DNA of 64,000 bases from 55-13 sp964501275 (GCA_964501275.1 CAZCSP010000011.1:1-64000), one strand, 5' to 3'; counted from the stretch's first letter, positions 7,308 to 16,074 are shown. The notes: generated by a model not told the origin, from the letters alone. A program made the numbers and translations.

Positions 7308-8108
7308 GTGCTGGCGATGCTCGCCTTTTTGCTGGTCCCCTCGGCCAGTCCGATTCCGAAAGCGTTTCTTTCGACGGACTTAAAGCCGCTATTGCCCGTC
7401 GAAGCCCTCGCCGGGCAGCCGCGCCACGCTGTCACCCGAGGCTCGACTTGGCAAAAAGGCGGCCTGGTTCGGCTCAACTACTACTATCTCTTCCCCACGG
7501 GCAAAGGTCCCGATCTTCAAATGATCTTGAAGGAGCGGGGCTTTGCGGAGCAGTACTTCGGCAACTCGCCAGAGCTTCGCGCGGCTCGGGCGGAGAATGG
7601 AATCCGCCAGGTAGTTAGCGTCGTGGACCTGAAGCCCGGCGCATATTGGAAATGGGCCAGAGCGACCGGCCCGGCCCGGTTGGTGACCGTATCTGAGTTC
7701 CCCCTCACCGGCAAAGTGCCGCCCGGATGGCACCAAGACCCGATCCTCCAAAAACCTCCCCTGCCTCCCACTTTCCCGCCGCCCTACCCCTTCCTGAAAG
7801 GCTATGAAGTGCAGGCCGTAATCTCCCAACCACTGATCCCCCGCGGATTCCGTTCCACCTTCTGGACCCAAACATTCGTCACGGTGCCTGGCAATCCGCA
7901 ATCGGTGATCGATCAAATGACGCGAGACCTTTCCCACCAGGAATGGGAGGTCAAACCAGTCGCCAAGCTCGTTCGCGCCGAGAGGCGGGATCGCATGACC
8001 GGTCTGATCAGCATCGAAGCGATCCCCGACCCAGGGAACGCGCGAACCGAGATTCGGTTCAACTACAGCTACGACGACCCCGACAACCTCCCGAGAATCA
8101 TCGACTAG
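7308..8108 (+). CDS. Hypothetical secreted protein divergent from blaI
   Basis: A 266-residue protein with an N-terminal hydrophobic segment (MLAMLAFLLVPSASPIP) that should act as a signal peptide; the start is GTG at 7308 or ATG at 7317. The mature part is rich in Pro and aromatic residues and has no family motif that I recognise. It shares the intergenic region with the BlaI-type operators, so it could belong to the same regulon. Confidence 0.65.
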   Translation: MLAMLAFLLVPSASPIPKAFLSTDLKPLLPVEALAGQPRHAVTRGSTWQKGGLVRLNYYYLFPTGKGPDLQMILKERGFAEQYFGNSPELRAARAENGIRQVVSVVDLKPGAYWKWARATGPARLVTVSEFPLTGKVPPGWHQDPILQKPPLPPTFPPPYPFLKGYEVQAVISQPLIPRGFRSTFWTQTFVTVPGNPQSVIDQMTRDLSHQEWEVKPVAKLVRAERRDRMTGLISIEAIPDPGNARTEIRFNYSYDDPDNLPRIID

Positions 8109-8132
8109 CGCTCGGTGGGGTAAACACGGATC

Positions 8133-9134
8133 ATGCAATATCGACCCCTTGGCAGGACCGGCGTCCAAGTCTCTGTGGCCTGTCTGGGCACCATGACGTT
8201 TGGTTGGGAACCCGATGACTGGGGCTCGCACGAGAAGGAGTCCATCGACATCGCTCACCAAGCCATCGACCTCGGCGTCAATTTCTTCGACACCGCCGAC
8301 GTCTATGCGCGAGGCGTCAGTGAGCAGATCGTGGGCAAGGCGCTGAAGGGCAAGCGAGACCGGATCGTCCTTGCCACCAAGTGTCACGGCAAGATGGACG
8401 ACCACGACCCGAACGCCTGGGGCAACAGTCGGCGGCACATCATCGAAGCCTGTGAGGCCTCCTTGCGCCGCCTGGATACAGATTGGATCGACCTCTATCA
8501 AATCCACCGCCCCCAACCCGCCATCCCCATCGACGAGACCCTTCGAGGCCTGGACGACCTGATTCGAGCCGGCAAGGTACGGTATGCGGGCTGTTCCACT
8601 TTCGCTGCCTGGCAAGTATGCGAAGCCCACTACGTCGCCAAGCAACTAGGGATCAATGGGTTCGTCAGCGAGCAGCCACCCTACAACTTGCTGGATCGGC
8701 GCGTCGAGCGGGAGCTTCTTCCCTTCTGCCGAACCTACGACTACGCCGTCATCCCCTGGTCGCCGTTGGCGGGCGGGATGCTGAGCGGCAAATATCTGGA
8801 CTCGGGAACCAAAGACGGGAGATACAGCGGAAGCGACCCGAACAACCGTCTGAAACAGATCCCGACCGCCCGATTGCAGAGGCTAAAGATGCTGGCGGAG
8901 CGAAACGACATGACCCTCGCCACCCTCGCCCTCGCTTGGGTCGCCTCCCAACCCGGCATCACCAGCCCGATCATCGGAGCGCGGAGCAAGAAGCAGTTGG
9001 AGGAGTCGGCCGCCGCCTGTCAGGTGCAGCTAAGCGAAAAAGTCCTCAAACAAATCGACGCCATCTTCGCCCCCGGCTCCCACTACGTAGACTACTACAC
9101 CGCCAACTTCGGCCCCAACGCCAGACCGGCTTAA
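8133..9134 (+). CDS. Aldo/keto reductase
   Basis: A 333-residue AKR-superfamily TIM barrel. The catalytic tetrad can be read as Asp and Tyr in FFDTADVY, Lys in LATKCHG and His in YQIHRPQP. The NADPH-binding end has SPIIGARSKKQLEES, typical of the Tas/YajO/YghZ-like bacterial group. These enzymes reduce aldehydes or ketones, or oxidise sugars, with NADP(H); the substrate is unknown. The gene begins 24 bp after the preceding gene in the same direction. Confidence 0.9.
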   Translation: MQYRPLGRTGVQVSVACLGTMTFGWEPDDWGSHEKESIDIAHQAIDLGVNFFDTADVYARGVSEQIVGKALKGKRDRIVLATKCHGKMDDHDPNAWGNSRRHIIEACEASLRRLDTDWIDLYQIHRPQPAIPIDETLRGLDDLIRAGKVRYAGCSTFAAWQVCEAHYVAKQLGINGFVSEQPPYNLLDRRVERELLPFCRTYDYAVIPWSPLAGGMLSGKYLDSGTKDGRYSGSDPNNRLKQIPTARLQRLKMLAERNDMTLATLALAWVASQPGITSPIIGARSKKQLEESAAACQVQLSEKVLKQIDAIFAPGSHYVDYYTANFGPNARPA

Positions 9135-9236
9135 AAGCTCACCGTCCTCCAAGTGGTTCGTCTTGGAGGACGGGGGTGGAGGTTTCTTGTAGTTGCCGTA
9201 AAGCTTGTAACCAAACTCCAAACACGGGCGGCGGCA

Positions 9237-9303
9237 CCCCTTCCTCCATTTCACGGGAAGAATCTTGGCAAGCCGCAAACGACCCCGGAAATGGAGGAAG
9301 GGG
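9237..9303. repeat. CTCCATTTC-ended palindromic element
   Basis: Perfect 16-bp arms (9237-9252 and 9288-9303) bound a 67-bp element. Its sequence is clearly related to the 69-bp element embedded in nrdJ at 38777-38845. Here it lies in a non-coding spacer next to tandem CTCCAAACTCCAA words (9346-9378). Confidence 0.85.
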
Positions 9304-9391
9304 CCGGGGGATGGAGGTTCGCCCAAGCTTGGAGTCGCAACCATTCCAAACTCCAAGCTCCAAACTCCAAACTCCAAAGTACACTCGTGAT

Positions 9392-9979
9392 ATGGCCCTG
9401 GAAACGCCGCTCTCGGGAAGGTTTTTGAAGGAAGGCCGCATCCTTTTCTTCGGACCTCCCCCTGCCTACATGCGACTCTGCTGGGGCACTTTGGCGGTGG
9501 GTGGGGCGTTCGTCTTTTACGGCCTGGTCCTCCAGGTCATGCAGTCCGGCTCGCCCTTCTACTTCGGCTGGGTCGGGTTGATGCTGTTGGCCGCCGGATG
9601 CTGGGCATTCGCTTCCCTCCAACGCATCACCTTCGACCTCCGCACCCAAACCTACCGTCGCTGGCACGGCCCCGGTTTCCTCCCCCGCCTCTACACCGGA
9701 GCCATCGAAAACCTCCACTACCTATCCCTGATCGCCGAAGACCGCCACCTCCCAACAGGCCGCCACGTCACCTACCGCTTGGTCCTCCACTGGAAGAACC
9801 CAAGAGAGCCGCTCATGGTAGTCCAACAGCAAACCCTCCCCATTCCAGCCGGAGCCATGCTGAACTTTGGCGTCCACCAAATCGGAGCCTTGGGCTGGGA
9901 ATACGCCCGAGCCCTCCGAGTCCCCTGGCAAGACCAATCAGACCGAAGCCAACCCTGCCCAGTGCCGGTTTTTGCCTAG
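9392..9979 (+). CDS. Hypothetical two-helix membrane protein
   Basis: A 195-residue protein. Two transmembrane helices occupy about 28-47 and 55-73 (WGTLAVGGAFVFYGLVLQVM, VGLMLLAAGCWAFASL). They are followed by a soluble domain starting ITFDLRTQTYRRWHG, which resembles small bacterial PH-like or DUF3592-like membrane proteins. An open frame extends upstream but runs through non-coding repeats, so the ATG at 9392 was chosen. No function can be given. Confidence 0.65.
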   Translation: MALETPLSGRFLKEGRILFFGPPPAYMRLCWGTLAVGGAFVFYGLVLQVMQSGSPFYFGWVGLMLLAAGCWAFASLQRITFDLRTQTYRRWHGPGFLPRLYTGAIENLHYLSLIAEDRHLPTGRHVTYRLVLHWKNPREPLMVVQQQTLPIPAGAMLNFGVHQIGALGWEYARALRVPWQDQSDRSQPCPVPVFA

Positions 9980-10056
9980 TCCCAACACCTGTATAGTTAA
10001 GATGCCCGTCATCCCGAACAAGCAAATGTAGCCCTGGATGCTCGTGCCAGGGCGGA

Positions 10057-10085
10057 CCGTGGGTTGGACCTCCAGGTCCGACCGC
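10057..10085. repeat. GGACCTCCAGGTCC repeat, copy A
   Basis: The 29 bp here are identical to 10868-10896, and both are followed within about 70-100 bp by a TTCCCA(A)TCTGCGAAC word. The core GGACCTCCAGGTCC is a near-palindrome. Just upstream (10032-10052) GCCCTGG...CCAGGGC forms a hairpin that recurs at the window end. The 369-bp spacer 9980-10348 otherwise holds nothing that I recognise. Confidence 0.75.
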
Positions 10086-10348
10086 TGCCTGGTAGTCCAA
10101 AGTCCATACGCCATCTTCCCATCTGCGAACCTCCGCATCATCTGCGGTCCCTTAAAAAGTGACTGCCTCCCCGCAACGAGAAACGAAGTGGTCGTGGTCC
10201 CTACGGCACGGGCTGCTCTAGGAACTCTGTCCTGCTATACTCGCAGATGTTAAATCTAACTGCCTCGTAGCCGCAACTTCAGGATTCATGCCTCAATGAG
10301 GCGAAAGTAGAAGTGGGGGGCAAAGTTCCCCCTTGTAGAGGTCAAACA

Positions 10349-10750
10349 ATGGGTAAACACTTGGTTGCCGTAGCTTCTTTGCTGCTGCCCCTCACTTTGG
10401 GTGGTTCAAGCGAATACAAGTACAAAGTCTACTATTTTCCTATGTTTGTCCACGCTGACGCCATTGATGAAAAGATCCTAGAAGGCCGTTACGACCTGAC
10501 CAGTTTATGTCAGGCGGCGGTGCCGAAGGTGATTCGTATCCTCGACGAAAGCAAAGAGCCAAGCAAGGGCGTCCAACCCTACATGTTGCGTTTAAAGATC
10601 AGCGACGGCAAAAAGGTCTATCTTGTAGATATCGTGGGCAATGTTCAAGTGGGCGATAAGAAGACTCGCATTTCGCAGGATGACAAGAAGCGTATCCGCA
10701 AACTGTTGTTCGATGAGTTTCCTTGGGATTATGGTGATGTGTTAAAGTAG
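10349..10750 (+). CDS. Small secreted hypothetical protein
   Basis: A 133-residue protein with a signal peptide (MGKHLVAVASLLLPLTLGG) and a Lys/Asp-rich mature domain containing YYFPMFVHADAIDE and KVYLVDIVGNVQVG. It is not recognised. The ATG at 10349 was chosen because the signal peptide begins there; the 36 bp upstream contain a GGGGGG...CCCCC hairpin and an AGGT ribosome site. Confidence 0.6.
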   Translation: MGKHLVAVASLLLPLTLGGSSEYKYKVYYFPMFVHADAIDEKILEGRYDLTSLCQAAVPKVIRILDESKEPSKGVQPYMLRLKISDGKKVYLVDIVGNVQVGDKKTRISQDDKKRIRKLLFDEFPWDYGDVLK

Positions 10751-10867
10751 GGCCTGTAAGGCACTCTGACAACGACGATTCCTATCTGTCCCAGGGTGTG
10801 AAACCACTGACCTGGCTCGCTGCACGTAAGCAAGGAACAGGTCGCTTTGACATCCACGGCCGGGTCC

Positions 10868-10896
10868 CCGTGGGTTGGACCTCCAGGTCCGACCGC
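10868..10896. repeat. GGACCTCCAGGTCC repeat, copy B
   Basis: Identical over 29 bp to 10057-10085. It lies in the 380-bp spacer between the secreted-protein gene and mnmE, which shows no gene. Confidence 0.75.
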
Positions 10897-11011
10897 AGCC
10901 AGCTTGTAATCCAAGAAGCCGCCCGCACTCCAAGACGACTTGTGCCGTAAGTCGGAATTTGAATCCGTAATGCCGCCTTCCCAATCTGCGAACATCTGCG
11001 ATTCCTTCAAT

Positions 11012-11105
11012 GGTAGAAGCCCAACTTTGCGTGAAAAAGGTGGTTGGCAGTCGCTGCGCGGTTGAAGTAGCGGAGGCGTGAATCCTAAAACCGAAATGCC
11101 GAAAA
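11012..11105. repeat. TTGGCAGTCGCT dispersed repeat, copy A
   Basis: Shares GGTAGAAGCCCAAC, GTTGGCAGTCGCT, TTGAAGTA and CCTAAAACCG...ATGCCGAA in the same order with 14532-14654. The copies differ in internal length. Both lie in non-coding spacers. Confidence 0.65.
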
Positions 11106-11130
11106 CCGTCTCAAGCGAAGATCGGCAACT

Positions 11131-12399
11131 TTACTTGCCAATGCAAAAATCGCGAAAGATGCGCTCAATAATGTCCGCATCCGCCGTCTCTCCGGTAACT
11201 CGCCCAATAGCCTGGATTGCCGCCCGCAACCCCACCGCCGCCAAGTCCGGCGGACGGCCATAAAGCAGGGTCTGCTGGGCTTCCTGGAGGTCCGTGATCG
11301 CCTCCGCCAATTCGGGCTCATGCCGGGTCTGGATGGCGATGCCAAGCGGATTGTCGAATTCCGTCTTCGCCATCTCCACCAACCGCCCAATCCCCTCCCC
11401 CGTCAAACAACTGATCCCCACAAACCCATCGGGAGCAGGGCCGAGATCGACTTTGTTAGCAATCCTAACGATTTTTACGCTATCCAACAACAAACGTTCG
11501 GAAACCTTATGACTTTCAGTTATGTACCATACCATGTCGGCCTGGGCCGCAATCGCCCGCGCCCGTTGCACCCCAATGGCTTCCACCGGGTCCTCCGTCT
11601 CGCGGAGCCCCGCCGTATCGATCAAGACCACCGGATACCCATCGAACGTCGCCCGCTCCTCCACATAATCTCGAGTCGTCCCCGCAATCTCAGTAACAAT
11701 CGAGCGATCTTGACCTAGAAGGTGGTTCAGGAGCGAACTCTTTCCCGCATTAGGAGGCCCAACAATCGCAATCCGTAGACCTTCCCGCATGATCCGACCT
11801 GAATAGGCGGTTTCCAGAAGACTTTGAAGGTTCTGAATAGCCCCTTCGATCCGGTTCCCAACCGCCTCCTCATCGACCTCCCCAATCTCCTCGCTGAAGT
11901 CCACACTGGCTTCAATCGCCGCCAAAGCCCCGATGAGTTCGTCCTTGATCTCCTCCAGCCTCTGGTACAGCCGACCTTCCCGCATCAGGTTCGCCAACTT
12001 CAATTGGGCGCCGGTCTCAGCCTCGATGGTATCCCGCACCGCTTCGGCTTCGGTGAGGTCGATGCGGCCGTTCATGAAGGCGCGCTGGGTAAATTCCCCA
12101 GGCTCCGCCGGGCGGGCTCCCAGAGCCTTCGCTGCCTCCACCATCGCCCCCACGCTGGCCCGAGACCCGTGGATCGACAGTTCCGCCGACTTCTCGCCCG
12201 TGTAGCTCTTCCCCGCTTCAAACAGGATCAAATAGCCGTCGTCTCCGGTGACAAAACTCACATAATGCGCATACCGAGGCCGACCCAGTACCCCTGCCAA
12301 CTCGCCCGCAATCTCCCAAGCTTGCGGCCCGCTCAACCGAACAATCGCCACCGGAGCCGCCCCCAAGCCGGTGATGGGAGCCACAATCGTGTCGAACAA
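11131..12399 (-). CDS. mnmE: tRNA modification GTPase MnmE (TrmE)
   Basis: A 422-residue MnmE. The N-terminal tetrahydrofolate-binding domain opens with TIVAPITGLGAAPVAIVRLS. The inserted G domain has the P-loop GPPNAGKSSL, switch motif AGTTRD, DTAGLRETEDPVE and NKVD. The C-terminus ends in the diagnostic FCIGK, whose Cys is needed for catalysis. With MnmG it installs the (carboxymethyl)aminomethyl group at U34 of tRNAs. The start lies 3 bp downstream of the stop of the membrane-protein gene at 12403-13140, so the two are probably co-transcribed. Confidence 0.97.
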   Translation of the reverse strand: MFDTIVAPITGLGAAPVAIVRLSGPQAWEIAGELAGVLGRPRYAHYVSFVTGDDGYLILFEAGKSYTGEKSAELSIHGSRASVGAMVEAAKALGARPAEPGEFTQRAFMNGRIDLTEAEAVRDTIEAETGAQLKLANLMREGRLYQRLEEIKDELIGALAAIEASVDFSEEIGEVDEEAVGNRIEGAIQNLQSLLETAYSGRIMREGLRIAIVGPPNAGKSSLLNHLLGQDRSIVTEIAGTTRDYVEERATFDGYPVVLIDTAGLRETEDPVEAIGVQRARAIAAQADMVWYITESHKVSERLLLDSVKIVRIANKVDLGPAPDGFVGISCLTGEGIGRLVEMAKTEFDNPLGIAIQTRHEPELAEAITDLQEAQQTLLYGRPPDLAAVGLRAAIQAIGRVTGETADADIIERIFRDFCIGK

Positions 12400-12402
12400 A
12401 CC

Positions 12403-13140
12403 CTACTCCTGCCCAACCCGCTGATGAAGCATCTCATCCGAAGCAGCAGTCCGTACAGCGGAGGAAGATGCTTCGGATTCCAAAGCATCAGCGATCCGGT
12501 CTCGCATCTGATCGGCAAGTTGCTCCGCTTTTCGGTGTCCCTTTTTCGTTAGGAAACCAAATAATCCCACCCCAATCGCCATCGCCACCGCACCGATGGA
12601 GACCCCTAGCACGGCCATGCCTTTCTCGCCCAATGATCCGGTCGCGATGAGGGCGGTGATGAAGGCGGGGTGGAGGGTCATGAGGCCTTGGAAGATGGCG
12701 TTTGACTTCACCTTCACCTTGGTGCGTCCGTTGCGGGAGGTCAGGTCGATCTTGGCTTGACCGACTCCCGTCCAGGTAGAGAGCGAGAGGGTTCTTCCAA
12801 CTTGGGCGGCGTGGGGTTGGCCGGCGTTGGAGAGAGGCTTCAAGCCTTCGATTACGATGTCGTACTGGCTGGGATCGAGCTCCCCTTCCACCACGCGCTC
12901 ATACTCCTCGCTAAACCAGGACGAGTTCTTTGTGGGTTGGTGCTTGATGGTGTCGCGAATGGCCCGATCTAGAACATCCACGGAGACGCCGACTTCGGCG
13001 GCGATCTTCTCCAGTTCAGCCCGAGTGATGCCGGGCGTGTACTGTCCTGCGCCCTGCTGCTCGCTCAGCTCTACGGCGCGCTGAATAATCTTGGAGGCTT
13101 CCTGTTCGCTGAACATGGGTTCCTGGGGCATATCCCTCAT
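12403..13140 (-). CDS. Hypothetical membrane protein with N-terminal helical domain
   Basis: A 245-residue protein. Residues about 10-60 form a helical unit (ITRAELEKIAAEVGVSVDVL) common at the N-terminus of uncharacterised Gram-negative membrane proteins. The middle is beta-rich, and two transmembrane helices lie near 160-200 (PAFITALIATGSL, VLGVSIGAVAMAIGVGLFGF). A charged tail rich in Lys/Arg then Glu follows. ATG at 13140 was chosen; ATG at 13131 is an alternative. It sits just upstream of mnmE. Confidence 0.65.
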   Translation of the reverse strand: MRDMPQEPMFSEQEASKIIQRAVELSEQQGAGQYTPGITRAELEKIAAEVGVSVDVLDRAIRDTIKHQPTKNSSWFSEEYERVVEGELDPSQYDIVIEGLKPLSNAGQPHAAQVGRTLSLSTWTGVGQAKIDLTSRNGRTKVKVKSNAIFQGLMTLHPAFITALIATGSLGEKGMAVLGVSIGAVAMAIGVGLFGFLTKKGHRKAEQLADQMRDRIADALESEASSSAVRTAASDEMLHQRVGQE

Positions 13141-13318
13141 TGTAACGCCTGAATAGGTCCATCTCGTAGAAGACGGGTATACTCTTCGGGTTACGTATCG
13201 CGATCGCATCCGTCTCGAATAAAGAATTTCGCCTCAAGGCCTATCCTGTCCCCGAGATCGCAGCCTTCTCCTTCCGTACCGAATCAGCGGTCAACATCCG
13301 CAAAACAGGAGGCCTTTC

Positions 13319-13675
13319 ATGGCAACAAAAACTCTATACGTCGGCAATCTCCCCTACTCGATTAGCGAGGGAGATCTTCAACAACACTTCAACGCCTATG
13401 GTGGAACCAACGCCCGCATCATCGAGGGTCGAGGTTTCGGCTTCATCGATATCGATGCCGATCAGCTTGAGGCAGCGATCGCCGACAAGAACCAGAAGGA
13501 TCTTGGCGGCCGAACTCTCACCGTCAACGAAGCCCAGCCCAAGGGCAGCGGCGGCGGCGGCGGTGGTGGTCGATCCGGTGGCGGCGGCTACGGCGGCGGC
13601 GGTGGTGGTGGTCGATCCGGTGGCGGCGGCTACGGCGGAGGCAAGGGCCGTTCTGGCGGCGGTGGTCGCTGGTAG
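13319..13675 (+). CDS. Glycine-rich RNA-binding protein (RRM)
   Basis: A 118-residue protein made of one RNA recognition motif (residues 4-78) and a Gly/Arg/Tyr-rich tail. RNP2 is LYVGNL and RNP1 is RGFGFIDI, each keeping an aromatic residue used for base stacking. The tail has repeats of GGGGRSGGGGYGGG, like those of cyanobacterial and plant cold-inducible RRM proteins, which act as RNA chaperones or in mRNA localisation. A strong AGGAGG ribosome site precedes the ATG. An approximately 130-nt leader may exist, since a TATACT box sits at 13178-13183. A clear terminator follows at 13753. Confidence 0.93.
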   Translation: MATKTLYVGNLPYSISEGDLQQHFNAYGGTNARIIEGRGFGFIDIDADQLEAAIADKNQKDLGGRTLTVNEAQPKGSGGGGGGGRSGGGGYGGGGGGGRSGGGGYGGGKGRSGGGGRW

Positions 13676-13752
13676 TTCGCCAGTTGGAGTTTGGAGTCTG
13701 GCGGTTACGCAGGACTTCATCCTAGACTCAACTCTAATCAACTAGCCATATG

Positions 13753-13790
13753 AGCCTTGGCTCGCTACTCACTAGCGGCCAAGGCTTTTT
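13753..13790 (+). terminator. Intrinsic terminator after the RRM gene
   Basis: AGCCTTGGC at 13753-13761 pairs with GCCAAGGCT at 13778-13786, followed by four more T residues. Confidence 0.85.
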
Positions 13791-14022
13791 GTCGTTTCAT
13801 CATTTACGATCAGAATGCCCGTCATCTTACTTAGCTTGTAAAGGTTCATTTGTCTGGTTTGAGCCGCACTTTTTGAACCACAGAAGACACAGAAGGGGCA
13901 CAGAAAACGTAAAATTGGTCTTCGCGGATGACATGCCGCTAATGCCCCCAAAAACGAAGGCGTTTTGGGGGTGATAGGTTAGGAGACTTAGAGCTTGTGT
14001 GTAAATTCGCTCTAGCTTCCGC

Positions 14023-14207
14023 ACGGCGTCATCCTGAGCGAGCCAGAAGGTATTTGTAGCTCAGCCATTTGCTTGTCGCGAGTCGAAGGACCTCACCCAC
14101 CTGTAACTTCTTCCCAACCTACAAGCAGGTGGGGTGGTTCGACTTCGCGGCATAGAACGCTCTGAACAGTAAAACACTCGGGCCGCTCTCGCCCACCATG
14201 ACGCCGT
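14023..14207. repeat. MITE-like element, copy 1 (185 bp)
   Basis: Begins ACGGCGTCATCCTGAGCGAG and ends with the inverted ATGACGCCGT, giving imperfect terminal repeats of about 20 bp. Inner inverted words GTCGAAGGACCTCACC and GGTGGTTCGAC give a second stem. A related copy lies at 59469-59654. Outside it, GTGTGTAAATTC (about 13999) and its inverse GAGTTTACACAC (14219-14230) form another inverted pair, so this copy may be nested in an older element. No transposase is encoded. Confidence 0.85.
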
Positions 14208-14231
14208 ACTACAAGCTTGAGTTTACACACA

Positions 14232-14300
14232 GCCTCTTAGAGGCGGCGCAGAAAGGCAGCGGCGCCCAAACCGAGGGCAGCCATGGTGCCGGGTTCTTTG
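14232..14300 (-). pseudogene. Remnant of a PEP-CTERM protein tail
   Basis: Read on the minus strand, this stretch gives EPGTMAALGLGAAAFLRRL and a stop, exactly the Pro-Glu-Pro-like motif, hydrophobic helix and Arg cluster of PEP-CTERM sorting signals. Directly upstream is an in-frame stop and a GCCTCAGG-type repeat (14300-14356), so the rest of the gene is gone. Confidence 0.7.
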
Positions 14301-14356
14301 CCTCAGGATGCTCATGTCACCGGCTTCAGCCCGCCACAGCCATGCAACCCTGAGGC
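14300..14356. repeat. GCCTCAGG-ended palindromic repeat, copy 1
   Basis: Runs from GCCTCAGG to CAACCCTGAGGC. In reverse orientation it matches the repeats at 23629-23683 and 34760-34815. Together with the MITE-like element and the repeat at 14532 it fills the 1.1 kb spacer 13791-14826, in which I see no intact gene. Confidence 0.75.
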
Positions 14357-14531
14357 TATCTTCCCACCTCATCCAGCATTCAACCAACCCAGCCACCCAC
14401 AATCCTAAAAATCGTTGGTTGACAAAACTCGCTTTTCCGCCCTATACAGGTGAGGAGAGCGGAAATCGAAATCGGGAAACCGAGTTCGACCCAATCGAGG
14501 AATCGATATCGTTGTGTCGCTGCGCCGCCGT

Positions 14532-14654
14532 GGTAGAAGCCCAACCATCTTTGCACCCCTTTGCGTTCTTGGCGACTTGCGTAAAAAAGACAGTTGGCAG
14601 TCGCTACAGGCTTGAAGTATCAGAGCTGTGAACCCTAAAACCGCAATGCCGAAC
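14532..14654. repeat. TTGGCAGTCGCT dispersed repeat, copy B
   Basis: Second copy of the repeat described at 11012-11105, about 30 bp longer because of an insert containing a TTTGCGTTCTTGGCGACTTGCG word. Confidence 0.65.
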
Positions 14655-14826
14655 CGCCAAAAAAGTCGTATCATGTGTGACTTGCAGGAAAAAATGCACG
14701 AGAATTCCGGTTCAATTGAGCCTGAGTCAGCTACAGATTTTTGAACCCGAGATCGGTCGCGTTTTCTGAAAATTTGAATCTAAGGATCCGTAGCTCAAAA
14801 ACCGCCGAACGAGATAAACTCCAGCG

Positions 14827-15477
14827 GTGGAGAAGCCTCGCAAAGAGCGTAAGTGGGTGAAGTGGGCCGGTCTTCTCCTCTTGGCTGGAATGGGCTTCGT
14901 GTGGGCGACCAACCGCTCGGTGCTTCGTAGCGCCGACGGACGCATCTACACTTCCGCTGAACAGACTCCCGCCCAGGCCGTCGCCTTGGTCCTTGGCACG
15001 TCTCCCAAGGTGAAGAGCGGTCGCAAGAACCTCTTCTTCGAGCGCCGCATGAACGCCGCGGCCAGCCTCTATAAAAGCGGGAAGACCAAGAAGATTTTGG
15101 TGAGCGGAGATAACGGCTCGCCCTATTACGACGAACCGACCGCGATGCAGAAGGCCCTTGTCGAGCGCGGCATCCCCAAAGAAGACATCGCTCTCGACTA
15201 CGCCGGCTTCCGCACGCTCGACTCGGTGATCCGGGCGCATAAGGTGTTCGGGGTCCAGCGGTGCGTGATCGTCACCGACGATTTCCACCTCCCCCGTGCT
15301 CTGTTCGTGGCCGAGGAGGAAGGGATTGACGCCATCGGCTTCCAAACCGAACCCCTCCCCCGCTCCATCTCCCCTCAAACCTATTTACGCGAGGTAGCCG
15401 CCCGGTCCATGGTGTGGGTAGACATCCAAATCCTCAACCGCCAACCCAAACTCCTCGGCCCGAAAGAACCGATCTAG
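14827..15477 (+). CDS. DUF218 membrane protein (SanA/YdcF/ElyC-like)
   Basis: A 216-residue protein with a GTG start, one N-terminal transmembrane helix (KWAGLLLLAGMGFVWA) and a DUF218 domain. The domain shows LVLGTSP, KKILVSGDNG, the DYAGFRTLDSVIRA loop and VTDDFHLPRAL. SanA-like proteins act in the envelope and affect permeability and vancomycin sensitivity; ElyC-like ones act in peptidoglycan or lipid-carrier homeostasis. The biochemical activity of the family is not settled. A FMN-binding protein gene follows 106 bp later in the same direction. Confidence 0.88.
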   Translation: MEKPRKERKWVKWAGLLLLAGMGFVWATNRSVLRSADGRIYTSAEQTPAQAVALVLGTSPKVKSGRKNLFFERRMNAAASLYKSGKTKKILVSGDNGSPYYDEPTAMQKALVERGIPKEDIALDYAGFRTLDSVIRAHKVFGVQRCVIVTDDFHLPRALFVAEEEGIDAIGFQTEPLPRSISPQTYLREVAARSMVWVDIQILNRQPKLLGPKEPI

Positions 15478-15583
15478 ACGCCTGGCGTTGCCCGCAAACG
15501 CTCGGGAAGGACGGATGTTCTGATGGGGGAAGCGAAGGAGAGACCAACAGGAGCTACAGGCTCCAACAGGTAGAGTGAGAGGC

Positions 15584-16033
15584 ATGATTATCGAGCTAAC
15601 CGAAGACGCTGCCCGATCCTTTTTGGCCTCCTCCTACTTCGGCAGTCTGGGTTGTGCGGCCGATAGCGAACTTTACGTCGTCCCGATCAGCTTTGTCTTG
15701 GATGGCGACCGGATTATCGGCCAAACCAAGATGGGCAAGAAGGTGGAAATGATGCGTCAGAACCCACAGGTCTGCCTGGAAGTCCACCAGGTGGATGCGC
15801 TCGACGACTGGAAGAGCGTGATCCTGTGGGGGCGGTACGAGGAGCTTTCCGGCGTGGAGGCGAACGAGGCGATGGGGAAGCTGATCGACCATTTCTCCGC
15901 AACGGTAGAGATCAACTCGGGACGCAGCCCCCGCGACGTGACCCCTCGCCAAGTAGAAGGCCAACCCCAGGTGGACCTGATCTACTGCATCCACCTCGAC
16001 CGCATCACGGGCCGTTGCGAAGTCCCGGATTGA
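15584..16033 (+). CDS. Pyridoxamine 5'-phosphate oxidase-like flavin/heme-binding protein
   Basis: A 149-residue split-barrel protein. Strands VVPISFVLDGDRIIGQT, MRQNPQVCLEVHQVD and KSVILWGRYEEL match the Pyridox_ox_2 (NimA-like) group. These small proteins bind FMN, F420 or heme and act as reductases or unknown redox proteins. An in-frame GTG lies 9 bp upstream, but the ATG at 15584 has a GAGAGG site at a good distance. tRNA-Thr follows 41 bp after the stop. Confidence 0.85.
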   Translation: MIIELTEDAARSFLASSYFGSLGCAADSELYVVPISFVLDGDRIIGQTKMGKKVEMMRQNPQVCLEVHQVDALDDWKSVILWGRYEELSGVEANEAMGKLIDHFSATVEINSGRSPRDVTPRQVEGQPQVDLIYCIHLDRITGRCEVPD

Positions 16034-16074
16034 GGCTTAGACGGGGTATTATTGGATGCGCTTCAAGCAGCCGA

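Noticed and set aside
13319..13675. CRISPR-like or variable repeats in the GGCGGCGG stretch of the RRM gene
   Set aside because: It is coding DNA for a Gly-rich tail in frame with an RRM domain.
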